Positions 1 through 11,639 of a stretch of 64,000 nucleotides of DNA are shown here, piece by piece. Origin of the DNA: Tetracentron sinense (lineage: Eukaryota > Streptophyta > Magnoliopsida > Trochodendrales > Trochodendraceae). The notes beneath the pieces are model-generated. The model had not been told where the DNA came from, ran no database searches, and was given only the letters and a program-made list of their open reading frames with translations. Position 1 is the first letter of the stretch; the number at the start of each line of letters is the position of its first letter. Location of the stretch: the NCBI GenBank assembly GCA_015143295.1, contig CM026570.1:23629250-23693249 (forward strand), written 5' to 3'. A program made the translations under genes and the position numbers.

Positions 1-868
1 CGGTAAAAAAAAAGGCCAGAAGCCGATGCTCTTCAATTCCCTACGTGCATATGAAAGGATAAACTCCTCATGGATCGATGAAAAGAGCAGGATCATCAAT
101 CCTTATAGGAAGAAAATAAGTTTCGGTAAAACAACTACCGAGTTCCTCAAAGGCCAAGGGTTTGATCCCAAAGAAGGAGAGTAAGTCAAACGAACTCTCC
201 TAGCAGCTTATGAAGCCTTGCTCAAAATGGAGCAACATAAGGCTCTGGATACTGGTAACTATGTTGATACAGATACTCTAAGAATTGGGTATAATCCCCT
301 ACTCTTTGTATTTGGGAGAAATCACAACCAGACTGTAAATATGGTCATGGTCAGGGAGGAGCCCATGTTAGAAGAAGTTTCCATGGAGTGGCTTCCAGAA
401 GAAGCGGAGTCCCTACAAGCCATTCGGCCTCAAAAATACCGGAGCAACCTATGAAAAGGCCATGACTATCATATTTGGGGATATTCTCCATGACAAGTCG
501 AATGCTACGTCGACGACTTAGTTGTCAAAACAAGGCAACGAAGCAATCATATGGATGATCTTCAGGAAATCTTTGATAGATTACGGTAGCATCAGCTTAA
601 AATGAACCCGCTCAAATGCGCGTTTGGAGTTGCATCCAGGATATTCCTAGGCTTGTGGTATGCTAGACCGATCCTACTAAGATAAAGGCCATTCTTAATA
701 TGCCCCCTCCAAGAAATCTTCGCGAGTTGAAAGGACATTAGGGTCGACTCGCTTATATCTAGAGATTCATCTCCAATTTGACCAGAAGATGTCAACCATT
801 TCCAGACTGATGAAGAAGGGAATACCATTCCAATGGGATCAGGCTTGTCAAGATGCCCTCGATAGGGT
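1..868 (+). pseudogene. Ty3/gypsy (Tat-type) pol fragment, reverse transcriptase, broken
   Basis: Remnant of a retrotransposon polyprotein, cut by the window edge. The clearest stretch is KMNPLKCAFGVAS at 599-637, a reverse transcriptase thumb motif typical of plant Tat/Athila gypsy elements. Upstream, frames around 448-530 read ATYEKAMTIIFGDILHD (RT palm). Downstream, shifted frames around 690-850 give the PPPRNLRELK and RRFISN-like connection region and SRLMKKGIPFQWD, which leads into RNase H. The YVDD catalytic box and several junctions are lost to frameshifts and stops, so no protein can be made. The part before about 450 resembles the linker upstream of RT with material deleted. It ends where an LTR sequence begins near 869. 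The lineage is inferred from motif wording only. Confidence 0.75.
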
Positions 869-1818
869 CAACCTTGGAGGATGGTTCGGTTGATCGAAAT
901 GTACACTTGGGTCTACCCAACTATCCCCCAGGGTCGACCCTGATATGGAGTTTTGCTAAAATTCCTTCCTTAGTCGTTTTTTGTCTATTTTGAGTTTTTA
1001 AACCAACTTTTAGCAACTTCTAAACATTGAATTGTGTTCCTTATTTATATAGAACCCATCTAGTTCATGGGGAACAACTTTGGGGAAGTATTAAAAAGGT
1101 TTTTAACTCCTTCTAGAGTCCATAAACACTTTGGAATCTTATTATTCTCCTTTCCTTTGTTAGTGCATTAAACCTAGAGTTTGCAAGCCCAAAGTTCCAA
1201 TTTTGCTTGTTTGGACTTGTTCTTTGAAGGAGTCCATCTAGGTGTTGATTTCTATCAAACCATCAACCCGTTCTGGATAGAACACTTTGGCCGGAGTGTT
1301 CCATAGCTTTTGCGAAGGAGATCGATCCGAGACGGATCGTGGATGTGTGAATTGGTCGGTGGAATCCGAAGCTGTCATTGACGGAGATCGATTGGAAGGT
1401 CATGGAGTGTTTTTGAGACACAAAGAGAAGTACGAGCAGCTTCGGTTGATCACGGGACTTGAGAGTACGTGGTGAATTTTCAAGGCGTGGAGGACTGAGA
1501 ACTGAAGGATCGTAGTGTCGAGTCCGAAGGAGTCAAGTTCGAGTCTTGTAAGTTCTTGTTTACTTTGTCTTAGTGGATTCTCATGACTAGACTAGGTCCC
1601 GTGGTTTTTTCCTAAAGAATTTCCACGTAAAAATCCTTGTGTTGTGGTTTGCTTGGTTTTCTATTTCCGCACTTAAATTTTATCATCCCTTAAGTTAATG
1701 ACTTAATTGTTAAAATCATCAAAATGGTAGATAGACTTTTAGGGAAACCGAAACATCCCCTTGAGCTTGTGAGATTCTCAACTCAAACTCGAGATTTGGG
1801 GTTCACAGAATTTTTTCA
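869..1818 (+). repeat. Truncated LTR copy of element G
   Basis: This stretch is a diverged direct repeat of about 3395-4319. Shared landmarks are the palindrome CAGGGTCGACCCTG (929-942 here, 3440-3453 there), the block around 1310-1400 with 'gagatcgatccgagac', and the end 'gaattttttca'. The first ~580 bp of the LTR are missing, so it has been cut at its left end and joined to the gypsy fragment. A TATA-like 'tatttatatag' lies at 1042-1052. A 62-codon ORF at 1287-1475 lies in repeat sequence and is not taken as a gene. Confidence 0.7.
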
Positions 1819-2813
1819 AAAATATTAGGTTAAATAAAATGGATAAAGTAGCACTAAAATGTAAAAAATCATCATTTCCGGATCTAACTAGCTTTGACTT
1901 CTAAGATGTATATCTCCGGAGTCCCCTTAGTGGTTAATGTCATATCCTTGGAAAGGGAAAGAAACCTTGATCCAGTATCTTGTCAGACCACCATTACACA
2001 CATATTGCTTCACTTTTGAATTGTTCACTAAATGTGATTAAGTGAACTGGCTATGTTTTAGCATTCCATGAGATTTAGTTAGATGTGTATCCTTATTCGG
2101 TCTAACAAATCATGTTCTTCATTGGATTTGTAATTTTAAATTACTACTGCTTGGAATGCTTTTGATGCATGTTTGTGTGGCATATGATATTTTTTATGTG
2201 TTTCTTTTTTATTTGGTAGGGGCCTTTCTAGCATAAGTGCCCTGTTTGTAGTGGTATCCTTGATCTTAGGGGGAGAAGATCAAGTTGAGTTGTTGAGGGG
2301 GAGTTCTGTGCCTGAGTAGTTGAGGGGGAATTTGTGCTTTATATTTCTATCTTGTTCCCCGCTCTTAAGTCCCCTCATTGTCTACATTTGTTTGGTTGTA
2401 CTGTGATTACCTTGATATTTAACATGTGTTAAACTGGTATATTTCTTTGTGATATTGGCATCATGATTACCTTTGGCAATTGTGCCAAAAAGGGGACAAT
2501 GTTGGGTAGTATTTCCTAAGTTCAGTACATTCCTTGCATTCCTTGCATTACCTGTGTTTATGTACTTTCATATACCATACATGCTTCACTGGGTATTTTG
2601 TTTATGAGATGTGCAGGTGCAGGGTTGCAGAAGATAGATTTTACTTGACAAGCACTTCAGTGTATTTATTTAAGATGACTTGTCAATTGGTGTCATGTAA
2701 TAATGTTGGAGTCATGTAATGTCCTAATTCACCGTTTTGATGTGTTTGGGTGAGTTTGTGTCAAGTCATGTACTTCAGTTTGGTTTTGCCATGGAATTGC
2801 CAAAGGGGGAGAT
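1819..2813 (+). mobile_element. Internal remnant of element G (3' untranslated part with polypurine tracts)
   Basis: About 1 kb between the two LTR copies of G. No pol domain is visible, so the coding interior has been deleted. The right half holds repeated purine-rich tracts, for example 'agggggagaag' near 2270, 'gagggggagttc' near 2300, 'aaaaaggggac' near 2490, and finally 'aaagggggagat' directly against the LTR at 2814, which would be the working polypurine tract. Several such tracts before the 3' LTR are typical of Sirevirus copia elements. No primer-binding site is recognisable after 1818. Assignment to copia is inference. Confidence 0.55.
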
Positions 2814-4319
2814 TGTAAAGTCCATGTTTTTTTTGTGTTGGCATATTCTGGTGTCAAAAAAAATATGTCTAGGTGTCTAGGTGTGTATCTTGTGTCATTG
2901 TTGTCAAGCATCTACAACAAGGGAAGTTGAAGAGCATTGAAGAATCGTTTGATCCACTCGGATGATCATTTCCTTCATAGGATGGTAAGTGACCTAGAAA
3001 CCATGCTACCATAGGTGGGAATTGACTTATAATAATCCTAATATGATGCCTTAGGTGGCAGGTGTCCTACACTAATCATACGGACCCTAGGTGATGAGAT
3101 AAGTAGTGCAAAACAACTTAAAAATTCTGAAATTTTTTCAAAAAACCAAGGTTGCTTGTAAGTAGCATATCTCCCAAACCGTAGCTTGGATTTTGATCTA
3201 TAATATATCAAATCGATCGCGTTGAAATAAAATACAACTTTCAAGAAGGGACCAATAGCTAAAAATGAAGTTTTAAATTCATTTTTAACTTCAGGGTCGA
3301 CCCTGGGCATTGAGTTTTGACCTTGAAGAGGCAAAATTATGTATGGTGCAAATGGACAGCAAGTGCAAAGATTGAAGATCGAACTTGGACGATACCTGGG
3401 TTGACTTAAGTGCACATTTGGGTCAACCCAAGTATCCCCCAGGGTCGACCCTGATATGAGAATTTATTCCTATACGGTTTTTTCCTTGCCTCTTTGGTTT
3501 TTAACTATTTTAACAACTTCCATACATTGGTTTTGTGTTCCCTATATATGGTGAACCCTTCTACTTCGTGGAGTATAACTTTGGGGGAGTATTGAGAGGG
3601 TTTTTAACTATCTCTAGAGTTAATAAAAACTCTAATTTTTCATTATCTCTCCTCCCCTTTGAGAATCCTTCTCCCATTCTAGTTTTGTAAGCCAATGCTC
3701 CATTTATGCTTGTTTGGATTTGCTCATTGATGGAGTCCTTCTAGGAATTAATTCTTATCAAACCATCAACCTATTCTGGATAGAACAACTTGACCAAAGT
3801 GTTCTAGAGCCTTTGCGAATGAGATCGATCCGAGACTAATCGTGGATGTGTGAATTGGTCGGTGGAATCCAAAGGCGTCATTGACGGAGATCGATCAGAA
3901 GATCGTGGACTATTTTCGAGACACAAAGAGAAGTACGAGTGGCTACGGTTGATCACGGGACTTGAGAGTACGTGATGACTTTTCGAGGCGTGGGGCACTA
4001 AGAACTGAAGGATCGTAGTGTCGAGTCCGAAGGAGTCAAGTTCGAGTCTTGTAAGTTCTTGTTAACTTTGTCTTAGTGGATTCTCATGGCTGGACTAGGT
4101 CTCGTGGTTTTTCCCGGAAGGGTTTTCACGAAAAAACCTTGTGTTGTGATTTTCTTGGTTTTCTATTTCCGCTGTTAAATTTTATCATCTCTTAAGTTAA
4201 TAACTTAATTGTTAAATCATCAAAAGGGTAGATATACTTTTAAGGAAACCGAACCATCCCCTTGAACTTGAGAGATTCTCAACTCAAACATCGGATTTGA
4301 GGTTCACCGAATTTTTTCA
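2814..4319 (+). repeat. LTR of element G (about 1506 bp)
   Basis: Starts TGTAAAG directly after a polypurine tract and ends near 'ttttttca', the last bases shared with the copy ending at 1818. U3 carries two perfect CAGGGTCGACCCTG palindromes (3292-3305, 3440-3453) and an imperfect GGGTTGAC/GGGTCAACCC pair between them. A TATA box 'ctatatat' follows at 3542-3549, about 90 bp after the last palindrome. The right end abuts element F within its coding remnant. The exact right boundary is a judgement from alignment by eye. Confidence 0.65.
3292..3549 (+). promoter_or_regulatory. U3 palindromes and TATA box of element G LTR
   Basis: Two perfect 14-bp palindromes CAGGGTCGACCCTG lie 134 bp apart, followed by 'ctatatat' at 3542-3549. 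The layout (palindromes, then TATA) repeats in the other element families of the window. The promoter role is inferred. Confidence 0.5.
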
Positions 4320-6480
4320 TACTTGGAGCAGCTGCTTCCTGTGATGCTCGAATATCAGGAGAAAACCCAAGATGGAGAGCTATGCGGGCGTTTTACTTAA
4401 CCGCTGAGTGATATTGAACTCTTCTGCCTTTTCTAGAATTTTTAGCAGAACTGCTGAGTCCATTCCTTGTTTCTCTGGGTATGACACCCCTGCTTTCTCT
4501 TTCGCAATCCCCTTTGCCTTTGCCGGCACAATCACTAGAGGTTGGTACACTAGGTCAGATCGGGCGAGGTAGGCTATATCTCACTCTCTAGGATGATAGA
4601 GTGGGGAGTGGGTACTCGATTGAAGTTAAAGGGTTGAGATGGGATGTAAGGGATCCGGACGGGGCCTGTTGAGGTGGAGGCTTGAGTTGGGGTTGTGGTC
4701 CTGTTTGTAGGGCAAGGGATGGTGTAGATGATCTGTTCAGGGATAGGGATCTGTACCGATGACTGGATGATCTGTATGTTTGATTGGGGGAAAGGGATTA
4801 TGACAAGAGACTGGTAAGAGGGCTTGATAATGTCATTATCTACTGCGGGTGCGTTGGGTCTCGGTTGCCCTGCCCCAGGCTCTTCCCACTCAATGAAATT
4901 GATTTGGTTGTTATGTGAGGGCAGTGACACCTAGTTGATACCAGTGTTGCCAGGGGCCAGTTCAACCTTGCCCTTATCCAGTAGATCCTGGATAGCGCAC
5001 TTCAGGCTAATGCAGTAATCTATAGCAAGACTAGGGCCTCGATGAAAGGCGCAGTGATGATCGGCCCAGTAATTCTTGTTTTGTTTGTCAAGAGGTAGGA
5101 GAGGGGTAGGGCCTCTTAATTCAAGAAGACCTTGCTTGGTCAGAAAGTCCAATAATTGGCTAAGAGTGTATAGGAAAGGGGTAAAGTTTTTGGGGGGATG
5201 ATTTTGTCCCTAGTTTTGTCTAACCGACCGGGTGTTTCCGGATGCTTGTTGAGACTGAGCGGCTAGAGCCAGCAATCTGATAGGTGTTGCAGAAGATACC
5301 ATCTGAACATCTTCCTTTCTTCTTTGGTCTCTGGGACCACTGTTTCTGTTTGCTGATGCTGTTGTTCAGGGGGGAGCAAGCCCTAGACTAGAGTGGATGA
5401 CATCGCTTTGGCTGCCCGTCTCGATACGGGCACCAGTCTTGACAATGGTGCCAAAATCTACAACTGGTAGAGTTACCATCAAGGTTGAGTAGGGCTGCTT
5501 CAATGTGCTCATAAATATGTTCGCTAACTCCTTCTTAGGGATCAGAGTAGTTATCTTTACTGCTATTTTCCTCCAATGGGTAGCATATTCCAGGAAGGAC
5601 TCGTTGTTCCACTAGTACATCTGTTCCAGTTGGCTTCGCTGAGGCCGAAGCTCTTGGTTAAAGGAGTACTGCTCTACAAAGCTGTCCATGGTATCCTGTC
5701 AGGTATTGATTCGCTGTTTGTCAACCAACATCCACCAGGTAAGGTTTGCCCCCTTCAGACTTTTCTGAAAATACTAGATGAGCAGAGGCTGGTTCTTGTT
5801 ATGCTGGAGCTTGTCCCCCAGATATAACTGTAGATGCTGCTTCAGGCAGCCTATTCCATCGTATTTGTCAAAGTCTAGTATTTTGAAACCTGGGGGAACA
5901 ACATCCCCTGATGAGAATGTTAGATCCTCGAGGGATAGGCTGGAGATGGCTGATGCCCCTTTATGCGTCTCATCTCCTCTTTCATCAGCTTGATCTCCTC
6001 GTGATGGTCCCTGGGGGACAGAGTGTGGTCTGAAGATGATGGCTTGTCTTGATTGACGTGCGAGGCCTTAGGCTACTCATTATACTGATCATATTCTGCT
6101 TCACCTCCGCCTGTTGTGGGTCTATGGTTAGGAATGATGATAGGGATAGGCTAATGTGGCTCTGGATGAGGCCGTTCAGGGGTTTCCTTGGTAGGGTTTT
6201 TGAAGGGCCGGTCGTCGGTGCGGATACCAATGAGAATCTTCAGGGATTCCAGAACACTGTCTAACTTAACTTGCATGGCAATGATGTCCCTGTCGTGAGA
6301 CTATAGGATCTCAATGGTTCATTGATGCTGATCGGATGGTTATGTCATTGATTCTGATTGGCTCTCAGTAGAGGCTGCACTGTATGCTTCTTCCGTGGCT
6401 GGTACTTCTGTTAGCACTACGTCTAGAGCTACTGCTTCTACGAGAATTACAGTCATAAAATGAGTCATGCGTCGGCTCAT
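4320..6480 (-). pseudogene. Tat/Ogre-type gypsy gag (element F), broken
   Basis: Read on the minus strand from an ATG at 6480 (MSRRMTHFMTV...). The middle (about 5900-5400) gives a retrotransposon gag domain with FQKSLKGANLTWW near 5760-5715 and YSFNQELRPQRSQLEQ further on, a pattern known from PF03732-like plant gag. Near 5080-4960 comes HCAFHRGPSLAIDYCISLK, the CX2-3H cysteine/histidine box before the protease in plant Tat elements. The end (4500-4320) matches the KILEKAEEFNITQRLSKTPA linker seen after gag in Ogre-like elements. In-frame stops and shifts occur throughout, for example the stop just after LLI in the gag core. It is cut at 4320 by the LTR of G, so protease, RT and integrase are absent. 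Confidence 0.72.
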
Positions 6481-6770
6481 GTAACTGAAAAGGATGTAAC
6501 GACTAAACATGAATATGCATGATGCCAGGAAGAAGATGCACGAAAAGGATTTTTCATTGATGCATGCAAACTGAGTACAAGACTGTGTGACTCAGAAAAG
6601 AAAAAAAACTCGATCTTAGGTATGTCCATCAGGGATCACAAAGTCAAGTGGCCGGGGCACACCGTTGAGATCCATGATCTGCTGTTGGAGGGATATGACC
6701 TCAACCTCCATGCTTTCAATTACCTTAGTAGCATTGAACATTCGAGACCCGAACTGTCAGATCTGGGAGG

Positions 6771-8240
6771 TCATCTCAACCTTTGCACTATCAATCTGTT
6801 CTTAGTAGAAGTGTAGCTGGGCCCTGATGACGGTGGTTTCTCTGGCGTTAAGGCTGCATCTCTTCTGGAGAGCTTGGACTGTCTGCTCAAGCTGCTCGTC
6901 CTTGCATGGCTTGGAGTCCACGGTTCCACTTTGCTTCCTATTACCTGAATGCTTGCTGGGCCTCCAGTAGCCTTCTCTCCTTTTACTGATCTGGAGCTGT
7001 CTCTCCAGGGGACCACCATTTCAATTAAGGTAATGGTTCCGTGAGAGGGAGCTGAGACTGGTGTGGGTAATTCCCTAGGTGTGGGCATACTGGATGAATT
7101 GTCAGGATCTACCACCCACAGTCGGTATACTGAATCAATCGACCGTCCTATTGTGACCACAAAGTCAGACCACTGTTCTCGTCGAGAGCTTCGCCAATCT
7201 GATTGGAAGCGTTGAGTGAGGCTCTCGGAGTGCACTGAGAAGGTGATCCAATCATTTCCCTATCAGTCTATTATTGGGATGTGCTGAAGGAGTCCAAACT
7301 GACGAAGGACTCGGAGTGGTACATAGACAACTGAGTCGGTTAAACTGGTAAGGATCATGCATTGTCTCCCGGTTACGATGATATGAGGTAGCTTTTTCAG
7401 AACAAGCCACTTGCATTGCCATTCGATCTCTTCCTCTGATAGGTTCTGGAGAAGATGGTAGAGCGTTCTGACGTCAGTAGTCACTATCTGTCCCTGATTC
7501 TGAGAAATCTTCCGCGGTAGACTGTATGCATCACGGAGATCGGTAGGTACTAGAATGATTGTAGGCAGATGTCCTACTAACCATAGATGTAAGAGTTATG
7601 CACTGGCATGAAGATGCCCTTTCTGCGGTCTACTGCTTGGTTGAGAGCCCTGAGAAACTCTATAAGGATGACAGGTACAACTGATCCGGAGTTGTGCATG
7701 TCCTTGACGATCCCTACCAGTATTGATTCGGCGAGGGAGCGGCACTTCAGGAACACCAACTAAGACATAGCTATTAGTGCAAGGGCATTGAGACTCAGAA
7801 GTTTGGTTGTAATGGAGTTAGGGTTTCACTTACGCTTGTACTGCTTTTCTAGATACTCTACGGGTATCCGATCGAATGATCCGTTAGGACCGTGCTGCAA
7901 GCAGGCAGACTTGATATGCAGAACCTTGATAAGTTTGCGTGATATGTTGTCTTGTAGCACGTTACTATAGCTTCGCTGTCCATGTTTAGACCCATAATGC
8001 GCTGAATCTCTTCTAGTGTTGGACACAGTTCATTCTTACCAAAATGGAACACTATATGTGATGGATTTCAACACTGATAGCAACGTTCATGAGGCGCAAG
8101 TCCAGTTTAACCATGGACAGGTCTAAGATGGACCCGATTTCGTAGTACTGAGTTCAAGCAAGATGCTGACTTGGATTGAAAGCCTCAATTGATTCCCAGA
8201 GGTTGTCATCATATGCCACTTGAGATGTCAAATGCACGGG
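6771..8240 (-). pseudogene. Tat/Ogre ORF1 with plant-mobile-domain-like sequence (element F), broken
   Basis: Minus-strand fragments in several frames line up with the extra ORF that Ogre-like gypsy elements carry upstream of gag. Near 8040-7970 the frame FGKNELCPTLEEIQRIMG matches the 'P(T)xEE(Y/F)' signature of the plant mobile (aminotransferase-like) domain. Around 7759-7577 SLAESILVGIVKDMHN and LRALNQAVDRRKGIF follow the expected order. Around 7484-7263 a run containing LSEEEIEWQCKWL and VPLRVLRQFGLLQHIP matches the domain end. Downstream at 7235-6771 is a charged, serine-rich tail. Frameshifts separate the blocks. The function of ORF1 in these elements is not known. A spacer of about 290 bp with nothing recognised separates it from gag. 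Confidence 0.6.
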
Positions 8241-10952
8241 CTGTGACGGTTGACCAATTGACTGAACAATCCCCGAAGGACCTATCCTTTACCTGGATAA
8301 GAGACAGACTCGATGTGAGTGTACTGTAAATGCAAATGAAAAATGCAAAATGATGAAGATATTTTTTATTTTTCATGATTTTGATTGGGTGTGACAAGTC
8401 ACATGTGATCCGATAGGGTAGACAGACGGAGGTCCGACGTGTTTTACCCAGATTGTTGGTAATCGAGGGCCTATCAGGTCAAGGTTGGGGATAGGTCCTG
8501 TGAGGACTTATTCGCCTGAGATTTGAACCCCATATGCTATATCAGGATGTAGAGTCGGATGTAGTTTATTACATGCACAAGTTTGGCTCATTACATGCCC
8601 CTAGATGGGTGCTTATTAGAGTAGAATGTGCTCGGATAGTCAACCATGATTAGGGGCAGGTATAGGATGCAAGTAGGTTAGGGTTTAGAGTAACCCTCCT
8701 CGGATGGGCTGCTTGTAGACTATACCAAACCCTAGTTTACATGTATGAATACTAGGTTGATGTAAGTGTGTTCCTAGTAGGATGGGGGCATCACTTAACA
8801 CCGTATATTCACTCCCCGGTATAAAATATACTTGAAAGGGGATAATTGTTATAAGCGTAGCATTCATAATCCTTTCTTGAGGGTAATCACCCACCAGGCG
8901 TAATTCTGCGGACCTCAAAATCTTTTAAGCCTCTGATACTGAGGATGATCATCCACCAACTCTAAGAGTAATAAGCATAACTAATGGTTAGTCCGGTAGA
9001 CTAGAAATAGGCCAAGGGGTAAGTCCGATAGACTTGATCTAGACCCAGCAAGCCAAAATCAGAAAAAAAAAAAAAGTTAAGGTTACTAACCAAGGTTAAG
9101 GGTCAAATTAACCATGGTTAGGATTGCTAACCACAGTTGAGGGTAACAAGGGTAAGCTTGTGAGGCTGAGGTTGGGCCCGGTAGGCCAAAATCGGATTTA
9201 ACTGAGGTTAGGGTTGCTAATTGGAGTTAATGGTTGTTAAGGGTTAAGGGTTGCTTAACCATGGTTAAAAGTTAATCGGGGTTAGGTTGGCCTTGGTTAA
9301 AAAGTCTAGGCATGTCAGGGTGGGCCCAGAGAATATGACAGGGCCTAGAATGGCTTCCTACCAGGTCTGGGCCCTGTGCAAAAGCCCAAAGTACAGAAAA
9401 TAAATAATTACGGTAAAGAGATTACCGCTATTATCAGGCATTTCCAACCATGATTTGCAGGGCTGTGGTTGAGTTACGGGATGAACCCAGAGGGTATTGG
9501 ACACACAGAGTTGAAGAGGGAAGTCCATAGAGTGTTCTAGGCCTTTAGTGGGCCCAGGGGAAGGTCTGGAGTGGGCCCAAAGTGGGTCCAAACTCAATTC
9601 AGTTGGTAACTCAAAATGGCGGTAGAAACTCTACTGCCATTCTGGACAATTTTGAGTTAAGGCCAACTAACCAAGGTTAGGCTGCATGGGTTGGGCCTAA
9701 AAGGACCAGGTCAGGTAGAAGAGAGGTTGAGGGACCAAGACATGGCCATGGATTGAACCAGGGCCCACCCAAGAGGATGTTACAGATGCTGCAAGGTAGA
9801 AGACCAGGAATGACGGTAATTATTCTACTATCATTCCTGGATTTTTCCAAAAATGAGATTTTCCCACTAGGGGGATGCACCAGTGCATTCCAGGGGATCC
9901 CTCACGGCTTGAGCAACCCCCGGAAAGCTAAGGGAGGCTACGAGCAGGAGGGGGGCCTTGATGCCTGAGTTAAAACCTCAAGGGATCCCCCTCATGCCTA
10001 TGGAAAAGGCAGGGAGGCTTTATCCATGGCTAAATGCCTTACAGTAAAGAAAAACATATATGAAGGACCCCCTGGAGTAGGTCTAGGGGTGGTTTAGAAC
10101 AAAAAGTAAATAGGGTAGGGGAACCCTACCTGAGGTTGACTCTTTCGGTTTGGTGAAGGTGGTGCATAGTGGTGGTGCAGGGTGGTGCAAGGGCAGAGGG
10201 TGGTCTGGAGCAACTTACTGAAGCACTGATGCTCTATCCAATGGTTTAAGAATGCAACGGGGAGGTTGGATTTGGCCTAGCCAAACTTCCACAGATTTTT
10301 TGCTTAGGGTTTTGGAGTGAAGATGAAAGTTGGAATGAGGGAGTTTATATAGACTAGAGGGGACCTTGGGGTATTCTGGGGATATCAGAGGAGTTGAGAA
10401 TCCCAGGGGGGCGGAGCATAGTGGTCCAGGGGGGTGCTAGCACGTGTATTTGCAAAAATTGGTAATAGCGGTAAAACATCTACCGCCATTACCTGATATT
10501 TACTAAACAGAGCCCAACCCTCACTCAATTGACCTGAAAACACTGTAGCTTTGCTATATTTTGTAATGGCGGTAAAGTTATTACCGCCATTATTTGAATT
10601 TTCAAAAAAAACAGGTGGGCTCCACTACACTGGGCTCTAAAGGCTTATGGGCCCATGTTTGGACCCACAGAAGGTTCTGGCTTGATTTTAGGATTTTTAG
10701 ACCCTGGGATTGAACCATGGTTCACCTAGGGTTAGGCCTAGGGTTTGACCAAGGTTTACCTAGAGTGTGATCAGGGTTTACCTAGGATTAGTCTAGGTTT
10801 TACCTGGGACTAGGGTATGCTCTAGGGTTAGGCCTAGGGTTTGACTATAATTTGACCAGGGTTTACGGCTTGACTAGGACTCAGCTAGGGATAACCATAG
10901 TTAAAAGTATTTAACCATAGTTAAGGTAGGGTATAAAAATTGGGTGCTTACA
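8241..10952 (-). repeat. LTR and leader of element F (Tat/Ogre-like)
   Basis: Non-coding sequence whose right end, read on the minus strand, starts TGTAAGCACCCAATTTTTATA, as an LTR should, and stops sharply against copia pol at 10953. The inner LTR boundary is not clear (somewhere near 8330-8400) and no primer-binding site was recognised. Inside are five or more inverted repeats built on GGTAA/TTACC with 'GGCGGTA...TACCGCC' cores (9410-9440, 9612-9645, 9808-9840, 10461-10493, 10564-10592). There is also a minus-strand TATATAAA at 10344-10351, and degenerate short repeats around 'taaccatggttaag' (9070-9300) and 'cctagggtttgacc' (10720-10900). Small ORFs here look accidental. Confidence 0.55.
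10344..10592 (-). promoter_or_regulatory. U3 inverted repeats and TATA box of element F
   Basis: TAATGGCGGTAA, a 5-nt spacer and its exact complement occupy 10564-10592. A second, imperfect copy (GGTAATAGCGGTA with TACCGCCATTACC) lies at 10461-10493. TATATAAA on the minus strand is at 10344-10351, about 110 bp further in the direction of transcription. The promoter role is inferred from position. Confidence 0.5.
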
Positions 10953-11639
10953 TGCATGATAAAGGACAAAGATAATATTAATACTATGTTCATTGCTCAT
11001 AGATATGAAAATGTCTATACCATTGAATTTGATGATTTATCTTCACAAAATATGGTATGCTTTTCAGCCTTGAATGAAGCAAGTTGGTTATGGCATAGAA
11101 GATTAGGACATGCCAGTATGCACTTAATTTCTAAATTATCTAACAATGAACTTGTTAAAGGATTGCCTAAAACCAAATTTTCTAAAGATAAAGTTTGTGA
11201 TGCATGTCAACTAGGAAAATAAAGTACATCTTCTAAAATGAAAAAAGAAATATCTACTCCTAGACCTCTTGAATTCTTGCATATAGACTTGTTTGGTCCA
11301 AATGATATTGCTAGCCTAGGAGGAAAACTATATACTTTTGTTTTTATTGATGATTTTTTTAGATATTCATGGGTGTTATTCTTAGCTCATAAAAGTGAAG
11401 CTCCTTTACTATTTGCTAAGTTTTGTAAAAGAGTTCAAAATGAAAAGAGTTACTTCATTAATAACATAAGAACTAATAGAGGTGAAGAATTTAAAAACAA
11501 AGAACTTGAATCATTTTGTGAAGAAAATGGATTTAATCATAACTTTTGTGCACCAAGAACATCTCAACAAAACGGAGTTGTTGAATGTAAAAATAGAACA
11601 TTTCAAGAAATAGGTAGAATAATGCTTAATGAGCTTTGA
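10953..11639 (+). pseudogene. Element E pol: gag-pre-integrase and integrase core, broken
   Basis: Two reading frames joined over an in-frame stop at about 11220. The first ends with WLWHRRLGHASMHLI and VCDACQLGK, the HHCC zinc-binding box of copia integrase (H, H, C, C visible). The second starts with the LEFLHIDLFGP block and contains the first catalytic Asp (IDLFGP), the second in 'IRTNRGEEF' where the usual Asp of the D-R-G-EF motif is replaced by Asn, and the Glu region 'TSQQNGVVECKNRT', where the normal E-R is changed to E-C-K. Integrase would thus be inactive even apart from the stops. The 3' part is deleted after LNEL. Confidence 0.85.

Noticed and set aside
1287-1475. 62-codon ORF in the G LTR copy
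   Set aside because: The matching part of the second LTR (about 3805-3995) is interrupted, so the frame is not conserved.
10690-10940. Telomere-like 'tagggttt' words
   Set aside because: Units are irregular (cctagggtttgacc and variants), not TTTAGGG tandems, and lie inside the F LTR.
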